From assembly GCA_937976325.1 (NCBI GenBank), contig CALJSD010000089.1, forward strand, positions 1-15,530: a stretch of 15,530 bases of DNA, read 5' to 3'. This document shows positions 1-5,953 of this stretch, in pieces. The notes beneath the pieces are model-generated. The model did no database searches and was not told where the DNA came from. It saw only the letters and a program-made list of their open reading frames with translations. Position 1 is the stretch's first letter. Every line of letters starts with the position of its first letter. Source of the stretch: an uncultured Carnobacterium sp. (GTDB taxonomy: Bacteria; Bacillota; Bacilli; Lactobacillales; Aerococcaceae). The translations under genes and the position numbers were made by a program.

Positions 1-1
1 T

Positions 2-1312
2 TATGTGAGTTTAGATATTGGAACCACTTCAATAAAGGTTGTAGTAGCTGAATATGTCAGAGGGCAATTAAATATTATTGGAGTCGGCAATGAAAAATCA
101 GAAGGATTAAGCCGTGGAGTCATCGTTGATATTGACGAAACAGTTGAATCTATTCGCAAAGCAGTTCGTCAAGCAGAACAAAAATCAAACATCCAAATCA
201 AGGATGTTATCGTTGGAATTCCAAGTAATCAAATCTCAATCGAACCTTGCCACGGTATGATTGCCGTATCAAGTGAAAATAGAGAGATTACAGATGTGGA
301 TGTATACAACGTTATTTCCGCAGCGAAAGTTCGTTCAGTAGCACCTGAACGTGAAATCATCTCTGTGATTCCAGAAGAATTTATCGTAGATGGATTTGAT
401 GGAATTAAAGACCCACGCGGAATGATTGGTGTTCGTCTTGAATTGTTTGCGAGCATGATTACCGGTCCTAAGACGATCGTACATAATATTAAACGTTGTA
501 TTGACAAAGCTGGCTTAAACATCGAAGAAATGGTGATCCAACCATTAGCGATTAGCCAAGTAGCATTAACACCAGGAGAAAGAGAATTTGGTACAGTCCT
601 CATCGATATGGGTGGCGGACAAACAAGTGCTTCAGTAATGCACGATAACCAATTAAAATTCTCATTTGTGGATCAAGAAGGTGGAGATTTCGTATCAAAA
701 GATATCTCAATCATCTTGAATGCAAGCTTTGAAAATGCAGAACGCATTAAACGTGAATACGGATATGCGATTTCATCTGAAACTTCAGCTGATGAATTCT
801 TCCCAGTAGAAACAATTGGTAAGAAGGATCCAGTTAAAGTAGATGAACATTACTTATCAGAAATTATCGAAGCACGTGTGGTTCAAACCTTTGAAACTGT
901 AAAACGTGCATTAGACCAAGTGGAAGCTTTAAAACTTCCAGGAGGAATCGTGTTAACAGGTGGAGCTTCTTCACTAGCAGGAGTTCAAGAGTTAGCACAA
1001 GAAATCTTCGGAGTACAAGTGAAAACTTATATTCCAGAGCAAATGGGAATGAGAAATCCTATTTACGCAACAAGTATGGGGTTAATCAAATACGCTGCAA
1101 GCTTAGATGATGTTCATCGTATTGCTCAAAAGGGTAAACCGGTAATGGAACAACGCCCAGTACAAAGCACTCCACAAAGTGCTCCTGTACAAACTCAACC
1201 AACGGCTCCTGTTCAACAACCACAAGAGTATGAACAAGAACCAACTGGTGAAGAACAAGGGTTTGGAGCGAAAGTGAAGAACTTCTTTAAAATGTTTATT
1301 GACGAAAATTAA
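2..1312 (+). CDS. ftsA: Cell division protein FtsA (5' end cut by window edge)
   Basis: Actin-like ATPase that tethers FtsZ filaments to the membrane and recruits later divisome proteins. The reading frame is open to the left edge and already reads YVSLDIGTTS at the start. That is the phosphate-1 loop, which in full-length FtsA lies a few residues after the true start, so only a short N-terminal piece is missing and the GTG at position 5 is internal. Also visible are the phosphate-2 motif (IDMGGGQTS, near 600-630) and the adenosine motif (VLTGGASSLAG, near 950-980). After the actin-like core comes a Pro/Gln-rich linker of roughly 40 residues, then a C-terminal amphipathic helix (KVKNFFKMF) expected to be the membrane anchor. 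ftsZ begins 24 nt downstream, in the standard division-cluster order. Identification is very secure. Confidence 0.97.
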   Translation, partial: YVSLDIGTTSIKVVVAEYVRGQLNIIGVGNEKSEGLSRGVIVDIDETVESIRKAVRQAEQKSNIQIKDVIVGIPSNQISIEPCHGMIAVSSENREITDVDVYNVISAAKVRSVAPEREIISVIPEEFIVDGFDGIKDPRGMIGVRLELFASMITGPKTIVHNIKRCIDKAGLNIEEMVIQPLAISQVALTPGEREFGTVLIDMGGGQTSASVMHDNQLKFSFVDQEGGDFVSKDISIILNASFENAERIKREYGYAISSETSADEFFPVETIGKKDPVKVDEHYLSEIIEARVVQTFETVKRALDQVEALKLPGGIVLTGGASSLAGVQELAQEIFGVQVKTYIPEQMGMRNPIYATSMGLIKYAASLDDVHRIAQKGKPVMEQRPVQSTPQSAPVQTQPTAPVQQPQEYEQEPTGEEQGFGAKVKNFFKMFIDEN

Positions 1313-1336
1313 GATGAGAACCAAGGAGGAAATATA

Positions 1337-2626
1337 ATGGATTTCGAATTCGATACAAATTTAGATGGCGCAGTCATTAAAGTCATTGGTGTTGGTGGTG
1401 CTGGTAACAACGCTGTTAACCGTATGATTTCAGAAGGAGTACAAGGTGTAGAGTTCATCGTAGCTAACACAGATACTCAAGCATTAAGAAACTCAGAAGC
1501 AGAAACTAAAATTCAATTAGGACCAAAACTTACTAAAGGTTTAGGTGCAGGTTCATTACCTGAAATCGGTCTTAAAGCAGCTGAAGAAAGTGAAGAACAA
1601 ATTCGCGAAGCTTTAGTTGGAGCAGACTTAATCTTCGTTACTGCTGGTATGGGTGGCGGTACTGGTACAGGTGCTGCACCAGTTGTTGCTCGTATTGCGA
1701 AAGAATTAGGCGCATTAACAGTGGGTGTTGTTACACGTCCATTTAGCTTCGAAGGACCAAAACGTGGTCGCTACGCTGCAGAAGGTGTTGCACAATTAAA
1801 AGCAAACGTAGATACATTAGTAACAATTTCAAATAACCGTTTATTAGAAATCGTTGATAAAAAGACTCCTATGTTAGAAGCTTTCCGTGAAGCAGATAAC
1901 GTATTACGTCAAGGGGTTCAAGGTATCTCTGACTTAATCACTGCACCAGGTTACGTAAACTTGGACTTCGCTGACGTGAAGACAGTGATGAAAGATCAAG
2001 GTTCAGCATTAATGGGTATTGGTGTTGCAAGTGGTGAAAACCGTACTGCAGAAGCTACGAAGAAAGCTATTTCTTCACCATTATTAGAAGTATCTATCGA
2101 TGGAGCAGAACAAATCCTATTAAACATCACTGGTGGCTCTGACTTAACATTATTCGAAGCACAAGATGCTTCTGATATCGTTGCAGCAGCTTCAACAAGT
2201 GAAGTAAACATTATCTTCGGTACTTCAATCAACGAAAACTTAGGTGATGAAGTAATCGTTACTGTTATCGCAACAGGTATCGACGAGGAGCGTAAGCACG
2301 AAAAAAAGTCAGCAGCACGCGCTAGTCGTTCACCATTCGCGAATAGCACAGCAACTCGCAAAGATTTAGGAAATAACCCTCAAACTTTCCAAGAAAAACA
2401 AGTTCCTTCAAAACCACAACCAGTGGAAGAAAAGAAACCTGAGAAAGATTTATTTGGAGACTGGGATATCCGTCGCGAAACAACTGTACGTGAAACTACT
2501 TCCTCAACAGAAGCAGATTCACCATTCGCACAAAGTAACTTTGTAGAAGCTCCAGTTGAGCCAAAACAAACTGAAAATGATGGATTAGATACTCCGCCAT
2601 TCTTCAGAAAAAGAAACAGAAATTAA
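1337..2626 (+). CDS. ftsZ: Cell division protein FtsZ
   Basis: Tubulin-like GTPase that forms the cytokinetic Z-ring. The 429 residues are somewhat longer than the B. subtilis protein because of an extended disordered linker. Seen directly: the nucleotide-binding GVGGAGNNAVNRM stretch (residues 18-30), the tubulin signature GGGTGTGAAP (106-115) and the T7-loop NLDFAD (208-213) that completes the GTPase site of the next subunit. A charged, Pro/Glu-rich linker runs from about residue 318 to about 415. It is followed by a conserved C-terminal peptide (DTPPFFRKR), the docking site for FtsA and SepF, both encoded beside it. The ATG is preceded by AAGGAGGA (1323-1330) at a 6-nt spacing. The stop codon overlaps the ylmE start by one base, suggesting translational coupling. 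Confidence 0.98.
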   Translation: MDFEFDTNLDGAVIKVIGVGGAGNNAVNRMISEGVQGVEFIVANTDTQALRNSEAETKIQLGPKLTKGLGAGSLPEIGLKAAEESEEQIREALVGADLIFVTAGMGGGTGTGAAPVVARIAKELGALTVGVVTRPFSFEGPKRGRYAAEGVAQLKANVDTLVTISNNRLLEIVDKKTPMLEAFREADNVLRQGVQGISDLITAPGYVNLDFADVKTVMKDQGSALMGIGVASGENRTAEATKKAISSPLLEVSIDGAEQILLNITGGSDLTLFEAQDASDIVAAASTSEVNIIFGTSINENLGDEVIVTVIATGIDEERKHEKKSAARASRSPFANSTATRKDLGNNPQTFQEKQVPSKPQPVEEKKPEKDLFGDWDIRRETTVRETTSSTEADSPFAQSNFVEAPVEPKQTENDGLDTPPFFRKRNRN

Positions 2627-3309
2627 TGAGTATCATTAAACAGAATGTAAGTCGTATTATGAACTTGGTTGCATCTTCTTGTAACCAAGTTCATAGACTA
2701 TCTACGGAAGTTTGTCCGATTGTTGTAACGAAAAATCGTACGGCTCGCGAAGTTCAAGAAATGTACGATTTAGGATTTCGACATTTTGCGGAGAATCGTG
2801 TCGAAAAACTATTAGAACGACAAGAACAATTTCCGCAAGAGGACATCATCTGGCATTTAATCGGGCCACTCCAAAAACGAAAAGTGAAGCAAGTCATAAA
2901 TCGTATCGATTTATTTCATGCGATTGACCGTTTTTCGATTATGGAGGAGATTGAAAAACGTCTCGAACACCCATTAGATTGTATGCTAGAAATTAATGTC
3001 TCTGGGGAAGAGTCTAAACACGGATTCGCACCTGAAGAGGCACTTGATGCTTACCGTGCAAGCAAACAATATGAAAAGATTCGTATTGTCGGTTTGATGA
3101 CGATGGCACCATTTGACGCAAGCGATGAAGAAATTCGCTTCTTTTTTTCGCGTTTAGCACAAATTGCTAAAACAATCGAGAAGGAAGAAGGGTTAGAGGC
3201 TCCGTTATATCTCAGTATGGGGATGAGTGGAGACTTTGAAGCGGCGATTGAATGTGGTGCGACGCATATTCGAATTGGTACAAGCTGGTTTGAAAGGGAG
3301 GAAGACTAA
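2626..3309 (+). CDS. ylmE: YggS/YlmE-family pyridoxal phosphate homeostasis protein
   Basis: Small PLP-binding, alanine-racemase-like barrel protein of the YggS/PROSC family. It is thought to act in vitamin B6 and amino acid homeostasis rather than as a dedicated enzyme. The 227 residues match the family length. The PLP lysine is K36 in VVTKN, and other family motifs are HLIGPLQKRKVKQV, GLMTMAP and the C-terminal LSMGMSGDFEAAI...THIRIGTSWF, which binds the cofactor phosphate. The ATG overlaps the ftsZ TAA (TAATG), and the gene overlaps sepF by one base in the same way. The neighbouring order (ftsZ-ylmE-sepF, without ylmD) is the streptococcal/enterococcal arrangement. Odd feature: codons 11-24 coincide with a near-perfect 17-bp RNA hairpin (2657-2696), listed separately. 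Confidence 0.95.
   Translation: MSIIKQNVSRIMNLVASSCNQVHRLSTEVCPIVVTKNRTAREVQEMYDLGFRHFAENRVEKLLERQEQFPQEDIIWHLIGPLQKRKVKQVINRIDLFHAIDRFSIMEEIEKRLEHPLDCMLEINVSGEESKHGFAPEEALDAYRASKQYEKIRIVGLMTMAPFDASDEEIRFFFSRLAQIAKTIEKEEGLEAPLYLSMGMSGDFEAAIECGATHIRIGTSWFEREED
2657..2696 (+). other. Strong inverted repeat (17-bp stem) inside the start of ylmE
   Basis: ATGAACTTGGTT (2659-2670) is perfectly complementary to AACCAAGTTCAT (2683-2694). The stem extends outward by T2658-A2695 and T2657-G2696 (wobble), and inward by G2671-T2682 (wobble), C2672-G2681 and A2673-T2680. That gives 17 consecutive pairs around a 6-nt loop (TCTTCT). No T-run follows, so it is not an intrinsic terminator. It starts about 30 nt into ylmE, just after the ftsZ/ylmE coupling point. 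A role in limiting ylmE translation or in mRNA processing downstream of ftsZ is an inference. Confidence 0.7.
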
Positions 3310-3755
3310 TGGGATTCATGAATAGTTTAAAAAACTTCTTAAGTCCAGAAGGGGACTATTACGAAGAAGATGATCAAATGGATTACTATGAAGAGCCTGT
3401 AGCACAGTCAGCTCCAGAAACACGTTCAAGAAATACGTCAAATGTTGTTCCATTTCAAAGCCCTGGAGTAAAGAAAACATCTAAGATTTATGTGATGGAA
3501 CCAAGTGTGTATTCTGAAGCAGAACGCATTGCAGATGCGCTCTTAAAAGGAGAAGCAGTGCTGATTAACTTTAAACGTATGGAACCAAAAGATGCAAAAC
3601 GTGTCATTGATTTTGTGGTCGGTGTGGCGTATGCTATTAACGGGGACGTACAAAAGGTGAGAGATGAAATCTTTATCTGTTCTCCGGCGAATTTCCAAGT
3701 ACAAGGAAATTTTGATGACGAGATGGTTGAAACATTTCGTCACACAGAATTTTAG
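3309..3755 (+). CDS. sepF: Cell division protein SepF
   Basis: Membrane-associated FtsZ-binding protein that bundles and aligns FtsZ filaments during septum formation. The 148 residues fit the family. The N-terminus (MGFMNSLKNFLSPEG) is the amphipathic membrane-binding helix, followed by an acidic, Tyr-rich stretch and a disordered linker to about residue 58. The globular DUF552 domain starts near SKIYVMEPSVYSEAERIADAL and includes AVLINFKRMEPKDAKRVIDFVVGVAYAI and the terminal IFICSPANFQV. The start ATG overlaps the ylmE stop by one base. A second in-frame ATG three codons later would also keep the amphipathic helix, so the exact start is slightly uncertain. Its position two genes after ftsZ supports the assignment. 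Confidence 0.95.
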   Translation: MGFMNSLKNFLSPEGDYYEEDDQMDYYEEPVAQSAPETRSRNTSNVVPFQSPGVKKTSKIYVMEPSVYSEAERIADALLKGEAVLINFKRMEPKDAKRVIDFVVGVAYAINGDVQKVRDEIFICSPANFQVQGNFDDEMVETFRHTEF

Positions 3756-3769
3756 AGGAGTGTAACTTA

Positions 3770-4036
3770 GTGGGTTTAGAGATTATTAGACTTATAACAA
3801 CAGTAGCAGGAATCTATCAATTTATGCTAATCCTGTATGGATTAAATATTTATTGGAATCTATATCTACCAATGTTCTTGGCGGACTTATTAGATGCTTG
3901 TTGCCGTCCGTATGTATCATTATTCAAAAATGTACGATTTGGAAGATATAGTTTAGCATTAGTAACTTCTATTTTAGTGATTTATGTTGCGGTAGGAGTA
4001 CTATTATTTATTGTCGCAAAGATTTTTGGGGTATAA
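3770..4036 (+). CDS. ylmG: YlmG/YggT-family small membrane protein
   Basis: Two-helix integral membrane protein of the YggT family, found with sepF across Gram-positives and chloroplasts; its molecular role is poorly defined. The 88 residues contain a hydrophobic segment near residues 8-30 and another near 62-86, separated by a loop with CCRPYVSLFKNVRFGRYS. This loop corresponds to the family's P-Y-x-x-x-F...(hydrophobic) region, but the usual SW motif and the G-x-D-x-S-P signature are poorly kept, so this is a divergent member. The start is GTG, supported by AGAGGAG (3754-3760) at a 9-nt spacing overlapping the sepF stop; no better ATG lies nearby. ylmH follows after 3 nt. The assignment rests partly on gene order. 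Confidence 0.8.
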   Translation: MGLEIIRLITTVAGIYQFMLILYGLNIYWNLYLPMFLADLLDACCRPYVSLFKNVRFGRYSLALVTSILVIYVAVGVLLFIVAKIFGV

Positions 4037-4039
4037 AAA

Positions 4040-4831
4040 ATGGGAAATGGTGTAGAACAACACTTTAGAAAAGAGGAATTGTCTTTTCTTAAACAAGTGG
4101 AAGAATGGGTAGAAGAAGTCCGTCTGCAATACGCGCCTGTATTGACGAATTATTTGGATCCACGCCAACAGTTTATTGTGGAGGCGATTGTGGGTCAATA
4201 TGACGATGTTCGTTATTATTTTGATGGCGGGTATATTGATGCTGAACGGAAACGTTGTATGATTTGTCCGGAATATTATGAGCCAACTTCAGAGGATTTC
4301 GAAAATGCTCTATTTCATATTCAATATCCGAAGAAATTCGCAACACTTGGCCATGGAAAGATTTTAGGTTCACTGATGAGTCTAGGATTTGACCGTAGCC
4401 TGATTGGCGATATTATTTCAAACGGAGAAGACTGGCAATTATTCTGCGCTCAAAATATGAAGGAATATATCAAGCAACAGCTAGAAAAAATTGGGAAAGT
4501 GGCTGTTCGACTTGAAGAAGTCGACTATACGAAATTGATTGTACCGGTGGATCATTGGACTGCGGTACAAACAGTCGTTAGTTCGCTTCGACTCGATACG
4601 GTGATTGCTTCCGTATTTAATGTCTCAAGACAGCGTTCAAAAGAAATGATTGAAAGTGGTAAAGTAAAGGTGAACTGGACCGAAGAGAACAGACCTGACT
4701 TTATGCTGGAAATTTTAGATATTGTATCCATTCGCGGATATGGTCGCCTTCAAATTCAAAAGATTGAAGGACGCACAAAGAAAGATAAGATTAAAGTAGA
4801 ACTAGGATTACTAGAAAAGAATAAAAAATAA
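4040..4831 (+). CDS. ylmH: S4-domain RNA-binding protein YlmH
   Basis: Cytosolic RNA-binding protein of the YlmH family; work in B. subtilis connects YlmH to ribosome-associated quality control on 50S subunits. The 263 residues match the family. The N-terminal domain starts EQHFRKEELSFLKQVEEW and includes LDPRQQFIVEAIVGQ and AERKRCMICPEY; a middle part has LGSLMSLGFDRSLIGDI. The C-terminal S4 fold spans about residues 185-240 (LRLDTVIASVFNVSRQRSKE... SGKVKVNW). The gene begins 3 nt after ylmG with only a short GGGG stretch (4028-4031) as ribosome binding site, so it is probably translated by coupling. divIVA follows after 13 nt. This is the standard cluster position, and the identification is secure. 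Confidence 0.94.
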   Translation: MGNGVEQHFRKEELSFLKQVEEWVEEVRLQYAPVLTNYLDPRQQFIVEAIVGQYDDVRYYFDGGYIDAERKRCMICPEYYEPTSEDFENALFHIQYPKKFATLGHGKILGSLMSLGFDRSLIGDIISNGEDWQLFCAQNMKEYIKQQLEKIGKVAVRLEEVDYTKLIVPVDHWTAVQTVVSSLRLDTVIASVFNVSRQRSKEMIESGKVKVNWTEENRPDFMLEILDIVSIRGYGRLQIQKIEGRTKKDKIKVELGLLEKNKK

Positions 4832-4844
4832 AGGAGATTTTTCA

Positions 4845-5399
4845 ATGGCTATTACACCAAACGATATTCATAACAAAGATTTTTCAACAAAATTCAAAGG
4901 CTTCGATCCAGAAGAAGTAAATGACTTCTTGGAAGAAGTGAAGAAAGAATTAGAAACATTAATTCGCGATAATAAAGATTTAGAAAAACGCGTCAAATTC
5001 AACGAAGAAAAAGTAGAATACTTTAATTCGATTCAAGAAACATTGAATAAATCAATCCTTGTTGCCCAAGAAGCTGCAGATCGTCTTCGCGAAAATGCTC
5101 GTAAAGACGCTGAAATCATCGTGTTTGAAGCTGAAAAAGCAGCACAAGCAATGTTGAGAGAAGCGGCTGAAAAAGCAACAGAAATTAACCGTGAAACAGA
5201 TTTAATTAAGAAAGAAACACGTATTTTCCGTCAACGTCTTCAAATCTTAACACAAACACAATTAGACATGATTAAAAACGAAGAGTGGGATATCGTATTA
5301 AATACACCAACTCACATCGAAGTGACACCACCATCACTTGATGCTATTATCAAAGATCGTGTTAAAAAATCTGAAAACGAAGAATCAAAAGAACAATAA
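4845..5399 (+). CDS. divIVA: Septum-site/polar scaffold protein DivIVA
   Basis: Coiled-coil protein that senses negative membrane curvature and marks division sites and poles. The 184 residues open with the highly conserved lipid-binding domain (ITPNDIHNKDFSTKFKGFDPEEVNDFLEEV). F17 followed by basic K18 corresponds to the membrane-inserting Phe17-Arg18 of B. subtilis DivIVA. The rest is heptad-rich coiled coil (about 25-150), including an Ala-rich EKAAQAMLREAAEKA stretch, then a charged tail. The ATG has AAGGAGA (4831-4837) at 7 nt. It is the last gene of the division run: an intrinsic terminator begins 7 nt after its stop. In many Lactobacillales divIVA is followed by ileS, which is absent here. 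Confidence 0.97.
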   Translation: MAITPNDIHNKDFSTKFKGFDPEEVNDFLEEVKKELETLIRDNKDLEKRVKFNEEKVEYFNSIQETLNKSILVAQEAADRLRENARKDAEIIVFEAEKAAQAMLREAAEKATEINRETDLIKKETRIFRQRLQILTQTQLDMIKNEEWDIVLNTPTHIEVTPPSLDAIIKDRVKKSENEESKEQ

Positions 5400-5405
5400 T
5401 CATTG

Positions 5406-5429
5406 AAGGGGACACTGGTCTCCTTTTTT
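5406..5429 (+). terminator. Intrinsic terminator of the division cluster
   Basis: AAGGGGAC (5406-5413), loop ACTG, and GTCTCCTT (5418-5425) form an 8-bp stem with one G-U pair. The run TTTTTT (5424-5429) follows directly. It lies just after the divIVA stop and before the next gene's ribosome binding site. No promoter is visible in the 19 nt between it and the next ATG. Confidence 0.85.
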
Positions 5430-5448
5430 GATAGGAAGAGGAATGATT

Positions 5449-5826
5449 ATGGACTTTACAGTCACTGAAGCAGCAAAAAATAAGTTAGATGCAATGCTAA
5501 AAGAGCGCGGCTTAACAGATGTGTTCTTTGTCATGGATTATGTCGATTGAGATAGTCCTTTTTATGAAGGGATGGTAGGATGCCATTGCCAAGTGTACGA
5601 TAAATATCATTTAGTGGTATTAAAGAAAGAGCAAAAAGAGATTCTTCCTCAAAAGTATGACCAAATTTTTGAGACAAATATTGGGGAAATGGCTTTTGCA
5701 AGCCACTATGCGATGATGTTTGATCAGCATAATGTCATTGATTATAGCGTGGATAAATACGGTTTCTACTTAAAGAGTGAAGCTGGGATTTTATCGATGC
5801 AACTGAATATTGATTTTGTTGGCTAG
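5449..5826 (+). pseudogene. HesB/YneR-like iron-sulfur cluster biosynthesis family protein, interrupted by in-frame TGA
   Basis: The frame starts at ATG 5449 (GGAAGAGG at 5434-5441 as ribosome binding site) and reads MDFTVTEAAKNKLDAML..., then meets TGA at 5548-5550 (codon 34) in ...FVMDYVD-stop-DSPFYEG. It continues open in the same frame to TAG at 5824-5826, 125 codons in all. The composite protein resembles the HesB-like family of Lactobacillales (Fe-S_biosyn domain). It has the N-terminal TVTEAA strand, a middle D-x-x-D...PF segment, GCHCQVYDKYHLVVL, an IGEMAFASHYAMMF stretch and a C-terminal strand SEAGILSMQLNIDF. As I recall the family, the residue before the GPF-like segment is usually glycine, so a single GGA-to-TGA change would explain the stop. 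The internal ATG at 5572 has no properly spaced ribosome binding site. No other lesion is visible, so this is a recent nonsense change, readthrough or a sequencing error. It sits between two terminators. Confidence 0.75.
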
Positions 5827-5858
5827 GGAAGAGAATTACTTCCCTAGTCTTTTTTTTT
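5821..5858 (+). terminator. Strong intrinsic terminator after the HesB-like gene
   Basis: CTAGGGAAG (5823-5831) pairs perfectly with CTTCCCTAG (5839-5847) around the loop AGAATTA. One G-U and one G-C pair extend it (G5822-T5848, G5821-C5849), giving 11 bp, followed by nine Ts (5850-5858). The TAG stop of the upstream gene lies inside the stem. It isolates the choline operon from upstream transcription. Confidence 0.92.
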
Positions 5859-5890
5859 ATGGCCTTAAACATTTCTTTACCACTAAAAAC

Positions 5891-5919
5891 TTGCAGTTGG
5901 TGACAGAACAAAGTATACT
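5891..5919 (+). promoter_or_regulatory. Sigma-A promoter of the choline operon
   Basis: TTGCAG (5891-5896) and TATACT (5914-5919) are separated by exactly 17 nt, close to the consensus TTGACA/TATAAT. The predicted transcript starts near 5926, about 28 nt before the ATG at 5954. It lies between the strong terminator at 5821-5858 and the first gene, with nothing else to drive that gene. No clear operator palindrome was seen around it. Confidence 0.8.
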
Positions 5920-5953
5920 AATGTTGTTCACAAAAATACGAGAGGTAAATAAT

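Noticed and set aside
229..603. Opposite-strand frames of 60-125 codons inside ftsA, ftsZ, nrdE, nrdF and others
   Set aside because: They lie antisense or out of frame within strongly conserved genes, have no ribosome binding sites and encode nothing recognisable.
5548..5572. Selenocysteine insertion at the TGA with a SECIS-like stem-loop
   Set aside because: The loop lies only about 11-16 nt after the UGA, the stem is short with a wobble pair, and Lactobacillales are not known to insert selenocysteine. Kept only as a remote option within the TGA finding.
5572..5826. An 84-codon gene starting at ATG 5572
   Set aside because: GAAGGG abuts the ATG with no spacing and the protein would be only the back part of the HesB-like fold. 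It is the tail of the interrupted gene.
5810..5953. N-terminal extension of the choline fusion to an ATG at 5810
   Set aside because: The extension would span the upstream terminator and the operon's own promoter. The ATG at 5954 has a proper ribosome binding site.
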